The position numbers and the translations under genes were made by a program. 64,000 nt of DNA from positions 124,001-188,000 of the forward strand of contig JAJPKA010000020.1 in assembly GCA_021323945.1 (NCBI GenBank), in the 5' to 3' direction. Below the pieces are notes generated by a model. The model ran no database searches. It was not told where the DNA came from and saw only the letters and a program-made list of their open reading frames with translations. Shown in pieces: positions 20,599 through 29,871 of this stretch; positions within the stretch are counted from its first letter, which is position 1, and the number at the start of each line of letters is the position of its first letter. The stretch comes from Pseudomonadota bacterium (lineage in GTDB: Bacteria; Desulfobacterota; Binatia; Binatales; Binataceae).

Positions 20599-22203
20599 AT
20601 GAAAACCTGTCCGCGATGTGGCAAACAATATCCTGATACTGAAGGTTTTTGCGCGAACGACGGGACGGAGCTGATTGACGGTCCTGCTGCTGGGCGCGGA
20701 CGCCTGACCTCCCGTATGACTGAGCAGACCCATCCCGAGCAGAGTCTCGAGTGTCCGGTCTGCGGTGGCAAGGCACTTCCGGGCGAAGTCAGGTGTAATT
20801 TTTGCGGTGCTCGGTTGCGAGCGAGCGATGGAGAGCCGCAAGGTCCTGGAATCCCGACTGCATCCCGGAGTTTGAATCGGCAGCAGAATTTAAGCTTTCA
20901 GGGTTCGGATGAGACCTCACCAGAGCTGCCGGATACTGGGACGAGCAAAAGCAACCGTTTGGTCAAGATATTAGGTTTCTCCAGCGCGGCCATAGTGGCT
21001 CTCGCCGCTGGTGCCTGGCTCGCGGTTTATCTCAGCAAAGGTCAATCATTTCCCAAACCTCTGTCGACTCCGAGTGCAGCTTCGGCGGCACCGGTGGTCG
21101 AACTCGCCAATGACACTCCGATTCGAACTCAGGGCGACGCAGCCGGTACGATGCCACGTGAGATGAGCGACCTGCGAAAGGTCTTCGACGACAACAAGGC
21201 CGGCTTGACCAATGTCTACACGACCGCCCTCGGCACCGATCCCTCGATGGTGAACGGGATGGTGGTACGCCTGCACGTTCTGCCCGACGGTGGCGTTGAC
21301 AATGGCGCGGTTCGGATCTCGACCGCCGGCAACCCCAGTTTCGACGCGGAAGTGATCGAAGCTATGACTTCCTGGAAATTCCCTCCAGCCCCTGGTGGCG
21401 CCAGCGTTGAGTACCGCGTGATTTTCGCTCCTTCGGCAAGCGCCGCCGACGCTGCCGAGTCAAAGCTAGAAACCAAACTGGCGAGTCTTTCACCGGGTGA
21501 ACCCTCAGAATACGCCTTTTCACCTTCAGGCGCCATTGGACCTACGGTCGCTGAAGCCGGTCCGTCGCCTACGCCCGGTGCGGCAGCTGCGAGTGTATCT
21601 CCGGTGAGCGGCGGGGCCTTAACCAGCAGTCCGACTCCGTCGCCAGAACCGACGAGTCTCGCGGCGTTACCCACGGTGGAAGCGGCACCGTCTCCCTCGG
21701 GGCCGACAAAAATGAAGTCGCCACCTCCACGGGTACACCGCCATCGCCATGCCGGTCCCACCATCGCTGCGCTACCGCCGCCAAAGCCACCCTTGATCGA
21801 ACGTGTGAACAGTGAGTTGCGAGCCGATCGCAGACTGCGACGCGTTCAAGCTTACACCAACGGGTCGGTTGTAACGATCTTCGGCAAGGTGTTTGACGAC
21901 AAAGACCGTTTGCTCGCGGAGAAGACGGTAAAAAACATCGACGGTGTAAGCGCCGTAATCGACAATCTTACCACTGATACTCAGCAGTGGGCGCACAACC
22001 AAGCGCTAATCGAGCAAGCCCTTCAAAATGCCGGATTCGACAATGTTCGGGTGAAAGTGATCGGCAATGACGCTTACCTAAGTGGGCAGGTCAAGACTGA
22101 ACTCGACCGTGAACGGGCGGTTACCGTGGCCCAATCGGCGGCCCCAGTTAAGGTGCGGGAAAATCTGATCACTGTCGCGATCGGCAACGTATTGGGTTTT
22201 TGA
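20599..22203 (+). CDS. Zinc-ribbon, single-span membrane protein with TonB-C-like and BON domains
   Basis: A 534-residue multidomain protein with no named homologue that I recognise. The cytoplasmic N-terminus has two zinc-ribbon motifs: CPRCGKQYPDTEGFC (residues 4-18) and CPVCGGKALPGEVRCNFCG (52-70). One membrane span lies at about 121-146 (VKILGFSSAAIVALAAGAW). The outer part starts with a TonB-C/AgmX-like fold (residues about 190-275, GMVVRLHVLPDGGVDNGAV and MTSWKFPPAPGG), then a Pro/Ser/Thr-rich linker. Two tandem BON domains follow (about 395-460 and 465-530; GSVVTIFGKVFDDKDRLLAE and DAYLSGQVKTELDRE). Gliding/motility and outer-membrane linking proteins share this TonB-C type; BON domains bind envelope lipids or peptidoglycan. 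An envelope-spanning role is inferred. Confidence 0.8.
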   Translation: MKTCPRCGKQYPDTEGFCANDGTELIDGPAAGRGRLTSRMTEQTHPEQSLECPVCGGKALPGEVRCNFCGARLRASDGEPQGPGIPTASRSLNRQQNLSFQGSDETSPELPDTGTSKSNRLVKILGFSSAAIVALAAGAWLAVYLSKGQSFPKPLSTPSAASAAPVVELANDTPIRTQGDAAGTMPREMSDLRKVFDDNKAGLTNVYTTALGTDPSMVNGMVVRLHVLPDGGVDNGAVRISTAGNPSFDAEVIEAMTSWKFPPAPGGASVEYRVIFAPSASAADAAESKLETKLASLSPGEPSEYAFSPSGAIGPTVAEAGPSPTPGAAAASVSPVSGGALTSSPTPSPEPTSLAALPTVEAAPSPSGPTKMKSPPPRVHRHRHAGPTIAALPPPKPPLIERVNSELRADRRLRRVQAYTNGSVVTIFGKVFDDKDRLLAEKTVKNIDGVSAVIDNLTTDTQQWAHNQALIEQALQNAGFDNVRVKVIGNDAYLSGQVKTELDRERAVTVAQSAAPVKVRENLITVAIGNVLGF

Positions 22204-22246
22204 TTTTCGAGCTCCACAATCCAACAAGTAGAACAATAGTGCCTGG

Positions 22247-22270
22247 GCCGTTTCAGCGGAGAGAAACGGC
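22247..22270. terminator. Hairpin after the zinc-ribbon/BON gene
   Basis: GCCGTTTC-AGCGGAGA-GAAACGGC, eight perfect pairs, 43 bases after the stop. It has no T run, so it may be a weak or Rho-independent-like terminator or an RNA-stabilising hairpin. Confidence 0.35.
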
Positions 22271-22413
22271 GCGGGCGATGGAAACTATCATCCTCGGCCA
22301 TTATGAAACTCTTGCTGCCCGCTTGCTGAGCAACCCTTGACATTTCTTAGGCACTCCGATTAGATGAAGGCGTTTCATCGCTCGCCCGCTGCCGCAGGAG
22401 GTCTCGCGAGCAA

Positions 22414-22746
22414 ATGTCTGACACACCAAGCTCGTGCAAACAAGTATTCGAACAAATGCCTGGGCGTTTTAAGAAAGAGGCGGCCCAGGGTCTGAATGTC
22501 GTCTATCAGTTCGATTTATCGGGCGAAGGTGGCGGGACGTGGCAGGTCATCATCAACAACGATAAGTGCGAAGTCAAGGAGGGTTCGGACCGGTCGCCAA
22601 ATACGACTATTTCGATGGCCGCTCAAGACTATCTTGACATGGTCAATGGGAAGTTGAATCCGCAGATGGCATTTATGAGCGGCAAACTCCGTATCTCAGG
22701 AGACATGGGTCTGGCGTTAAGGATACAGAGCTTGTTCGGCGAATAG
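22414..22746 (+). CDS. SCP2 sterol-binding domain protein
   Basis: A 110-residue single-domain protein of the SCP-2 family. It runs from FEQMPGRFKKEAAQGL through YQFDLSGEGGGTWQVII and TTISMAAQDYLDMVNGKLNP to MAFMSGKLRISGDMGLALRI, the standard SCP2 sequence order with the MSGKLRISGD core. The domain is a hydrophobic pocket binding lipids, acyl-CoAs or sterol-like molecules. An AGGAGG ribosome site lies 13 bases upstream of the ATG. It may act in lipid or acyl-CoA handling, in keeping with the CoA-transferase genes nearby, but there is no direct link. Confidence 0.93.
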   Translation: MSDTPSSCKQVFEQMPGRFKKEAAQGLNVVYQFDLSGEGGGTWQVIINNDKCEVKEGSDRSPNTTISMAAQDYLDMVNGKLNPQMAFMSGKLRISGDMGLALRIQSLFGE

Positions 22747-23032
22747 TGGCTGTCCTGCAGCGCAAAGGCTCTGTCGTATCAATCAAGAGTGGCGTCACTT
22801 TAGGGACGCGGTTGCCACAAATCCTTCAAAGGTTATTGGCGTAACATCATAAGCTGGCGTGATTGGTGTGTCCGCTGGCATTTAAAACCACCGCCCAGCA
22901 ATTGGAAGTCGACTACGACGCCGAAGCGGCCGACTACACAGTCGGTAACCAGGTGCACTGAGCAGACTTTTATTCAGCTTGCAATTTGGTGATTTGGGCT
23001 CAAGAAAACCATGCTGTAATGAAAGGATAGAC
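22747..23032. other. Intergenic stretch with a possible short coding remnant
   Basis: No complete gene. A plus-strand frame from about 22862 to 22963 reads LAFKTTAQQLEVDYDAEA and ends ADYTVGNQVH before a TGA. It looks like coding sequence but has no clear start, so it may be the remains of a gene. An imperfect hairpin (GCGTC and GACGC arms near 22792-22809) lies after the SCP2 gene. Confidence 0.3.
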
Positions 23033-23314
23033 ATGAGTTCGCAGGATCCTAGTAGGGGTACGTCCCGCCAAGCTGGACTTCCAGGTGCTGCTGAGCGCGA
23101 TGACGCTGTGGCAACAAAACTTTCAAAGGAATTAAACAATTGGCGCCGTAAGCGGAACTCCGGGAGGGCAAGACGCAATGACGGAGAGCGCGACGGTTAT
23201 CAGACAGCGTCAGCACGGACGATCAAGTTGAAGGGCCATGAAACGCTCGTGGTTCGCAAGCTTAAACACCTGAAGCCAGCCCCCAACCAACAGCAAAATC
23301 CGCAAAACGTTTAA
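23033..23314 (+). CDS. Small basic hypothetical protein
   Basis: A 93-residue, highly charged protein, rich in Arg/Lys/Asn/Gln and with no hydrophobic segment, so probably soluble and disordered or nucleic-acid binding. Notable stretches are ELNNWRRKRNSGRARRNDG and LVVRKLKHLKPAPNQQQNP. The ATG at 23033 is preceded by AAAGGA at suitable spacing. I do not recognise a family. It could be a small ribosome-, RNA- or DNA-associated protein, or a spurious frame. It is convergent with the lolC-like gene. Confidence 0.4.
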   Translation: MSSQDPSRGTSRQAGLPGAAERDDAVATKLSKELNNWRRKRNSGRARRNDGERDGYQTASARTIKLKGHETLVVRKLKHLKPAPNQQQNPQNV

Positions 23315-23371
23315 AACGTCCGCCGCTCGGTACCGATTCCATCCAGGGGCGAGCACTGCGCCTTAGCAACC

Positions 23372-24624
23372 TTACGAGCGGAGCACCTCGACGGGCATTT
23401 GGCGTGTGGCCTGCCGAGCGGGGTAAAGCGTTGCCAACCAACAGAGCACGATCGACGCTACAGCCACGATCACAAAGTTCAATGGATGAATTGCGATCGG
23501 TAAGGTCGAAATTCCGTAGATTCGCTTTTCGATGTGAATAAAGTGGTAATGGGCCAGTAGCCAGCAGCCGAGCGCGCCTGAGAGCAAGCCCGCGGCAGTA
23601 CCAACGCTGCCGACGATCAAGCCCTTGAAAACAAACACCCGCCGCACATCGGCAACGCTAGCGCCCATACTGCGCAGTATCGCGATGTCCTTGCGCTTCT
23701 CCATGACCACCATGATGAGGATGGCAACGAGGTTGAAGGCAGCAACGCCGATGAGCATCAACAAAACCAGTGCATAAACCCTTTTGAGCATCTCGAAACC
23801 GGCGGCCGCGGCTTCGTTGAACTCTTTCCAATTTGCCACGCGGTACGATTTGCCGAACATCGCTCTAAGCCGCGCAGTCACGCGATCAGTTTGCTCGAGA
23901 TCGAACAGCCGGACTTCGATGCCGTCGACGCGTCCTTCGCGGCCAAAGAACCTTTGTGCACTGCTTAGACTTAATAAAACCAGGCTGCGATCCACGAACG
24001 CTATTCCCGACTCAAATATTGCGCCGACAGTGAAGTGTGCGGTTCTCGTGGTGAGCTCGCCTTGACTGCCGGCAACAATCGGCACAATCAAGGTGATAGT
24101 ATCGCCCGCCTTGACCTTCAGCTTTTCGGCGAGAGTTGACCCCAGGGCAACATCTGCCGCAAATGACTCCGCTTGAGCCGGCGTGAGGCCGGCAGGATCG
24201 TTTTTCGCCAGCGCATCGATCGAGCCCTGCAGAATGTATGGGCGCAGTTTGGAAACTACGGTTGCGCCTCCAGGCTCAACACCCCGCAGGATTACGCTGC
24301 TGATCCCGTGAGCTGACGCCGCCATTCCTTGTCCAATGACGAACGGATCCGAGCCGGCTACGCCTGGTACGGTATTGGCTCGAGCCTCGATATCTGTGTA
24401 ATTCTCAATCGATCCGTTGTAGCTTTGAATTTCAACCTGGGGGGTTAGCTTAAGATTCTTTGGCGAAGACTGGCCTCGAAGCCTGCCATCACTGCCAGGA
24501 CAATCACAAGGGCCGCCACGCCTAGCATCACCCCGACCACAGTGAAAATAGTCGTGATCGAAATGAACGCGTCACGCCGACGCGCGCGCAGGTAGCGGAG
24601 AGCAATCTTGAGTTCGTACTGCAC
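23372..24624 (-). pseudogene. LolC/LolE-type lipoprotein-release permease, one-base frameshift
   Basis: Reading from GTG at 24624 gives a normal LolC start: YELKIALRYLRARRRDAFIS, then the first membrane span TTIFTVVGVMLGVAALVIVL. The frame breaks after RQRILS near 24450, where one base appears to be missing; a shifted frame continues as LTPQVEIQSYNGSIENYTD and then intact to the end. The intact part has the MacB-like periplasmic domain and the FtsX domain with ILIMVVMEKRKDIAILRSMG and the final spans. LolCDE moves lipoproteins off the inner membrane and is normally essential, so this is either a redundant copy, a true lesion or an assembly error. LolD is not adjacent. Confidence 0.75.
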
Positions 24625-24700
24625 CGAAGCCTAGGCAGAGGCCTGGTCGTCGCGCTCGGGCAAACCGATTATCAATTGACGCGGCGGTCCCAACAGCTCA

Positions 24701-25918
24701 TTAAAATACGACCTTCTCCTGCTTCAATTGCTCGATTTCTGCGCTGCTCATCTTAAGTAATCCACCCAGGATTTCATCATTGTGCTGTCCGAGGGCTGGA
24801 GCGGGGCTGCGCAGATGACCCGGCGTGCGACTTAACCGATGTTGCAGCCCTTCGTACGGCGACGGTCCCATGACCGAATGATCGAGCCAATGCCAGTACT
24901 CGAAAGCCTGAAGGTTTTCATCGTCATGCAGATCCAGGCAGTTCTGCACGGGGTAAGCGGATACGCCAACTGCTTGCAATGTTGCGGTTAGCCGGTCGGC
25001 TCGATGCTGACGAAGTACCTGGGCGAGAAACGAATCAAGCGCTTCGCGATTTTGCATTCGACCGAGCATTGTATCGAACCGACAGTCTGTCGGCGGGTTG
25101 CCCAACACCTTGAGCATCTCTTGCCACTCGTGATCGCTCGCCACCGCTAGTGCCAGCCATCTTTCATGCCCGTCCTCATCCGCACAACGATATGCACCGT
25201 GCGGTGCAAACCGAGCCGAGCGATTGCCTAACGGACCCAGCACCCGACCCGAACTGAAGTAGTCGATCAGAGCGGGCGCGAGATTATGCAGGGCGGCTTC
25301 GTACTGAGCCATGTCAATATACTGACCTTTGCCGGTTCGCCGTCGATAGTCCAACGCGGCAATCAACGCGCAAGCTGAAAACCGCGGGGCAATAAAATCT
25401 GTATATGCACCATAGGGTGGGCACAATTCGGACTCCGAATAACCAGCCAGATAGTAAAAGCCGGCAAGCGCCGCCATCAAATTGCCGAAGCCTGGGTAGT
25501 CACGATGTGGGCCGGTCTGTCCCTGCATGCAAGTCGACAGCATTATGAGGTCGGGTTTGATTGCCCGCAGATGCTCATAGTCGAGTTCCCATTGCCTCAA
25601 CGTTTTAGGCGTAAAACTCTCAGCGACGATGTCAGCCCAGGGCAGCAACTTGAGAAAAATCTCGCGCGCCTTAGGCTTACTCATATCGAGCGTGATGCCC
25701 TTTTTCGAAGTATTATAGCTAGCGAAGAACTGGCTATTGTTGATCCCCGGCTTCGCATCCTTCCAAGGAGGTGCCATCCGCAGTCCATCAAGTCGGGTGG
25801 AAGACTCAATCCGGATAACCTCTGCGCCATTATCAGCCAGGTATTTGGTAGTAACCGGACCCACGGCGTACCAAGTAAAATCCAACACATGGATTCCGTC
25901 GAACGCGTATTTTCTCAT
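24701..25918 (-). CDS. CaiB/BaiF family CoA-transferase (class III)
   Basis: A 405-residue family III CoA-transferase, which moves CoA between a free acid and an acyl-CoA through a mixed-anhydride on an aspartate. It has the usual start GIHVLDFTWYAVGPVTTKYL, ADNGAEVIRIE, the MSKPKAREIFLKLL segment, GFGNLMAALAGFYYLAG, and the C-terminal tail LGQHNDEILGGLL. Substrates in this family range from carnitine and bile acids to succinyl-benzylsuccinate; none is indicated here. It is cotranscribed with a second CaiB gene 60 bases upstream. Confidence 0.92.
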   Translation of the reverse strand: MRKYAFDGIHVLDFTWYAVGPVTTKYLADNGAEVIRIESSTRLDGLRMAPPWKDAKPGINNSQFFASYNTSKKGITLDMSKPKAREIFLKLLPWADIVAESFTPKTLRQWELDYEHLRAIKPDLIMLSTCMQGQTGPHRDYPGFGNLMAALAGFYYLAGYSESELCPPYGAYTDFIAPRFSACALIAALDYRRRTGKGQYIDMAQYEAALHNLAPALIDYFSSGRVLGPLGNRSARFAPHGAYRCADEDGHERWLALAVASDHEWQEMLKVLGNPPTDCRFDTMLGRMQNREALDSFLAQVLRQHRADRLTATLQAVGVSAYPVQNCLDLHDDENLQAFEYWHWLDHSVMGPSPYEGLQHRLSRTPGHLRSPAPALGQHNDEILGGLLKMSSAEIEQLKQEKVVF

Positions 25919-25978
25919 GAAGCTCTCCGCTGATCGTCCCGATGCTTGGATTCGCGCAGGCAGTTTTTTGCGGTTAGC

Positions 25979-27238
25979 TCAAATAGCACCAATCGCACGC
26001 AACTGCACAAGGAGCTCAGGCGCCAGCCCCAGCAGCTCGCAATAAACCTCATGATTATGCTGACCGAGCTGGGGCGACGGTCCTGCCGGACCGACTGGGG
26101 TGACACTCATCTTGGCGAATGCACCCGGAAATGTGAGCTCGCGATCGAGATGGGGATGGTCGATCTTGACGAAGTAACCACGGGCAGCCAGGTGCGGGTC
26201 CTGGGCGATATCGGCGACCGTCGCGACCGGCGCCGCCAGGATCCGACGACGCAGAATATTCTGCCAAATCTCGGCTTTGGTCTTGGTCATCAGAAAGCGC
26301 TCAAATGCCTCTTCCGCCATCTCGAGCTCACGGAAATCGGCTTCCGTCGCATTCATGAAGCCTGCGGGCGTGAGCGCTTTGAGTCCTCCGGGCTGCGCTA
26401 ACCACTCTGGAGCAGCCTGCTCTTCCTTCATCCAGTCAATAATAGCGTTAGTCGATGGCAGGTAGGCGCCGCCAGCGAGCAATCCCGAGATATAGCCATC
26501 CTTACAACGGAAAATGGTTTTGCGCCGGCCACCGATAGCACCGGTATAAATGCCGCTGCGGCGCAGATAATCCCCATGCAAAAGCGGCATTGCCTGCTCG
26601 TTCATCAAGGTCGACACTACACAGGCCTGCATATCGATCACTATATGTTGACCGACTCCGTCGAGCTCGCGCGGGTAATGCGCGATCAAAGAGGCAACCG
26701 CGGCCTCGGCTCCAGCGTGAAGACCGGCCTGCGGCAGACTGAGCTCCAGTGGTGGCTTCCCTTCCTCTCCCATCAGATACATCATGCCGCCGGCAGCCCA
26801 ACTGACTATGTCCGCTGCTCTGTAGCGGCTGGCAGGTCCTCGATCGCCGAAGGGTGTAATAGAAGTATAAATCAACCGGGGATTGGAGCGGCTGAGTTCT
26901 TCGTAGCCTAATCCCCGTTCATTCATGTAATCGAGGGGGAACGATTCAACGAGGAAATCGGCGGTGTCAGCAAGCTTGCGGAACAAAGCTCTGCCGTCAG
27001 CCGAATCGAGATTCAGGGTCACTGATCGTTTGCCGGCATGATAAGCAATCGCGTACAGACTGCGGTCGGGACCCGGCAAATCATCTAAAAAGGGGGGAAT
27101 TGTCCGGGTCGAACATCCGGCCGGCGGCTCGACCTTGATAACATCCGCTCCCATGTCTGCAAAGATCTTTCCGCAAAGCGCGCCTTTTTCGTCTGTCAGA
27201 TCAAGCATGCGGAACCCTTTGAGCAGTTCCGATCCCAT
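25979..27238 (-). CDS. CaiB/BaiF family CoA-transferase (class III)
   Basis: A protein of about 419 residues, homologous to the downstream CaiB/BaiF gene but clearly divergent from it. Typical stretches are LKGFRMLDLTDEKGALCGKI, FADMGADVIKVEPPAG, SITPFGDRGPASRYRAADIV and the ending LGQHNHEVYCELLGL. The start at 27238 is chosen because AGGAGG lies eight bases upstream. Two adjacent, different family III transferases are often the two subunits of one heteromeric enzyme, as in succinyl-CoA:benzylsuccinate transferase, so a pair is likely. The upstream pantothenate kinase would supply CoA biosynthesis. Confidence 0.92.
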   Translation of the reverse strand: MGSELLKGFRMLDLTDEKGALCGKIFADMGADVIKVEPPAGCSTRTIPPFLDDLPGPDRSLYAIAYHAGKRSVTLNLDSADGRALFRKLADTADFLVESFPLDYMNERGLGYEELSRSNPRLIYTSITPFGDRGPASRYRAADIVSWAAGGMMYLMGEEGKPPLELSLPQAGLHAGAEAAVASLIAHYPRELDGVGQHIVIDMQACVVSTLMNEQAMPLLHGDYLRRSGIYTGAIGGRRKTIFRCKDGYISGLLAGGAYLPSTNAIIDWMKEEQAAPEWLAQPGGLKALTPAGFMNATEADFRELEMAEEAFERFLMTKTKAEIWQNILRRRILAAPVATVADIAQDPHLAARGYFVKIDHPHLDRELTFPGAFAKMSVTPVGPAGPSPQLGQHNHEVYCELLGLAPELLVQLRAIGAI

Positions 27239-27400
27239 TAGCTCTTCCTCCTTGTGCAATCACGGAGAGAACCAAAAGACGCAGAAATAATAGTAGGGCC
27301 GCCGCTTAATGATCTACTTTGAGCGCGCCCTGAGCGAAGGCAATCTGCGGCGGGATCGCGCTCACACGAAAACGGATATTAAGGCCTTCGGTGAGCGCGG

Positions 27401-28219
27401 CTAAATGCGAGGCTGCTGGGCTGCTGCCCGCGCCGCCCCAATTGCCGTGGCATAATCGGCATGCTCTGGAATGATGAAGCGACCGTAACCGAAGTTAAGC
27501 CGCTTCATTTTTTGCATGAAACGAAAGATACGGGTCAGCTTGCCCGTCATCACGATATCTTCCTGCCCGCAGGCCCGCGCCGCCGCTATGCTTAGAACCG
27601 AGACTACTTCGACAATCAGATTCATGATCGCGAGTGCCTTGTCCTCGACGGTGGCGTCGGCGGTGATCTTGCCGAAATTGGCTGCGGTCGTGCCTGGTGG
27701 CAAATCGCCAATAGGTCCACCCGCAATATCACGTACCGTCAAATCCACGCGGCTTAGGTCTCCACGTTCTGCCATCGCTTCGAGTGTGCCCAGGGAAGAA
27801 ACACCGAGCATATGACGCGATAAGCCACGCAAGGTGCCGCCGCCCAACCCGGTCCCACTGACGTGCTCAATGCGTTCAGGATTTACCGACACGATTGCGG
27901 TTCCGGTGCCAAGCGACACCACCAGCGCCCGGCGTTTGCCAGCCAATGAAGTGCCGCCGATGCCGATCGCATCGAATTCGTTCACCTTCACTACCGGGAG
28001 CCCGAATAATGTTTCGTCCAACGCGCGCGAGCCGGCGCCCGTGGCTGCTACACAACTCACATTGCTGAGCGAGAGACCACAGGTCTGCACAAGCTTGCCC
28101 AAAGCTCCGGCTGCTGCGGCTATCGGGTCATTGGCTTCGATGGTAACGACGTGAACATTGCCATTGTCGAGGACTACCGCATCGGTAGTCGAACCGCCGA
28201 TGTCAATTCCAACGATCAT
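27401..28219 (-). CDS. coaW: Type II pantothenate kinase
   Basis: About 272 residues of the ASKHA-fold, eukaryote-like type II pantothenate kinase that starts CoA synthesis by phosphorylating pantothenate with ATP. The phosphate loop MIVGIDIGGSTTDAVVLD is at the N-terminus, followed by AATGAGSRALDE, the second phosphate motif VVSLGTGTAIVSV and SGTGLGGGTLRGLSRHML. A later start (ATG 28219) is chosen because the fold begins there; an upstream start at 28258 is possible. Bacterial type II enzymes are not strongly inhibited by CoA. Its position upstream of two CoA-transferases fits a CoA-related role. Confidence 0.85.
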   Translation of the reverse strand: MIVGIDIGGSTTDAVVLDNGNVHVVTIEANDPIAAAAGALGKLVQTCGLSLSNVSCVAATGAGSRALDETLFGLPVVKVNEFDAIGIGGTSLAGKRRALVVSLGTGTAIVSVNPERIEHVSGTGLGGGTLRGLSRHMLGVSSLGTLEAMAERGDLSRVDLTVRDIAGGPIGDLPPGTTAANFGKITADATVEDKALAIMNLIVEVVSVLSIAAARACGQEDIVMTGKLTRIFRFMQKMKRLNFGYGRFIIPEHADYATAIGAARAAAQQPRI

Positions 28220-28383
28220 CCTGGTGCCGACTCCTGTCCGGCCCTTTTCAAGACTCACCCCAAGACACCGACTTTGGCTGCAAAGCCTGAGCTCGGGTTG
28301 CTTAAAAGCTAGACTAGCAAGAGCCTAAAAGGCAAACGCGCCACCGGCTTAGCCGCCAGAGCCGGCTGTGCTACGGTTTTGGC

Positions 28384-29745
28384 ATGCGGCGGCGAGCTGA
28401 CGACCTAAACCAGGGATTATTTAAGGCGCAGCGCACGGCAATTCCGCCATTGGCTGAAAGAATGAGGCCCGTCTCGTTGGCCGATATGGTCGGACAGCAG
28501 CACGTACTTGGTCCGGGCCGACTACTTTTTCAGATGGCCAGCACGGGCAAACTTCACTCGATCATCTTGTGGGGCCCGCCAGGCACCGGCAAGACTACAC
28601 TCGCTCGCCTGCTGACTAAAAGCTCAGGGGCGCTCCTGCGGTCGATTAGCGCGGTGACCGCTGGGGTCGTGGAACTTCGCGAAGCAGTGCAATTTGCGCG
28701 GCGTTCAATTGAGATCGAGGGCAAGCGCACGGTCCTCTTTGTTGACGAGATTCATCGCTGGAATCGCGCTCAACAGGACGCGATCCTCCCTCACGTGGAG
28801 AGCGGCCTAATCACGCTTATTGGTGCTACCACTGAAAATCCGTCCTTCGAAATTATCAGTCCGCTACTTTCACGCACCCACGTCGTCGTACTGGAACCCC
28901 TGTCCGAAGAAGACCTCGCTACCCTTATAAACCGCGCCCTTTCAGACAGAGAACGCGGTTTGGGTGATTACGGTTTGACAATCGAACCCGACAGCCTCAG
29001 TCAGCTAACGCGTCTCGCGGCTGGTGACGCCCGCCGTGCCCTCGGCACGCTGGAGATGGCTGCCGAGTTAACGCTCAACATGGGACGCCGCGTGATCACA
29101 ACTGCGGAAGTGAATGAAGCCCTCCAGCACCGCGGATTACGCTATGATCGGGCCGGCGAAGAGCATTACAATTGCATCTCTGCTTTCATTAAGAGCATGC
29201 GCGGCAGTGACCCGGACGCAGCCTTGTACTGGATGATGCGCATGATCGAGGCCGGCGAGGACGCATTGTTTATCGCCCGGCGAATGGTCATTTTTGCGTC
29301 CGAAGACATTGGCAATGCTGATCCGGTTGCACTCCAGCTTGCTGTAGCAGCCAAGGAGGCAGTGGAGTTCGTCGGGATGCCTGAAGGCGTGATTCCACTG
29401 GCGCAAGCGGTTACCTACCTGGCATCAGCTCCCAAGTCAAATGCTTCTTATCAAGCGATGCTGGCAGCGCGGGCCGATGTGCGTGAGCTTGGCTCACTGC
29501 CCGTGCCGCTTCACCTTCGCAACGCACCGAGCCCGCTGATGCGCCAACTGGGATACGGAGAAGGTTACAAGTACCCGCACGAATATGAGGACGCTATCAC
29601 AAGCCAAACCTACTTCCCGACCGAACTGGAGGGCAAAGTTTACTATTCACCATCAGACCGTGGCTATGAGAAAGCAATTCAGTCTTTTCTGGAGCAGGTT
29701 CGACGAGCCAAAAAGCGCGCCACGGAACATTCAGGGGGTAGTTGA
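28384..29745 (+). CDS. rarA: Replication-associated recombination protein A (MgsA/RarA)
   Basis: A 453-residue AAA+ ATPase related to clamp loader subunits, acting at stalled replication forks. It has Walker A IILWGPPGTGKTTLARLL (about residues 59-76), Walker B VLFVDEIHRWNRAQQDAIL, sensor 1 in LIGATTENPSFE, and the C-terminal helical region with YKYPHEYEDAITSQTYFPTE. The first residues match the RarA start (PLAERMRPVSLADMVGQQH) directly. Length and order match E. coli RarA/MgsA. It is expressed divergently from the pantothenate kinase. Confidence 0.95.
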   Translation: MRRRADDLNQGLFKAQRTAIPPLAERMRPVSLADMVGQQHVLGPGRLLFQMASTGKLHSIILWGPPGTGKTTLARLLTKSSGALLRSISAVTAGVVELREAVQFARRSIEIEGKRTVLFVDEIHRWNRAQQDAILPHVESGLITLIGATTENPSFEIISPLLSRTHVVVLEPLSEEDLATLINRALSDRERGLGDYGLTIEPDSLSQLTRLAAGDARRALGTLEMAAELTLNMGRRVITTAEVNEALQHRGLRYDRAGEEHYNCISAFIKSMRGSDPDAALYWMMRMIEAGEDALFIARRMVIFASEDIGNADPVALQLAVAAKEAVEFVGMPEGVIPLAQAVTYLASAPKSNASYQAMLAARADVRELGSLPVPLHLRNAPSPLMRQLGYGEGYKYPHEYEDAITSQTYFPTELEGKVYYSPSDRGYEKAIQSFLEQVRRAKKRATEHSGGS

Positions 29746-29871
29746 AAAACGGTGAAAAACCTCAATAATCCCAGCAATCCGATATATTAAGTCACGCGGC
29801 GCGTCTTTCTGTACGACACCCGCCCACAGCTTCCAGCCTTTACCGAATTTAAATGGCGTTCTGACCACACG

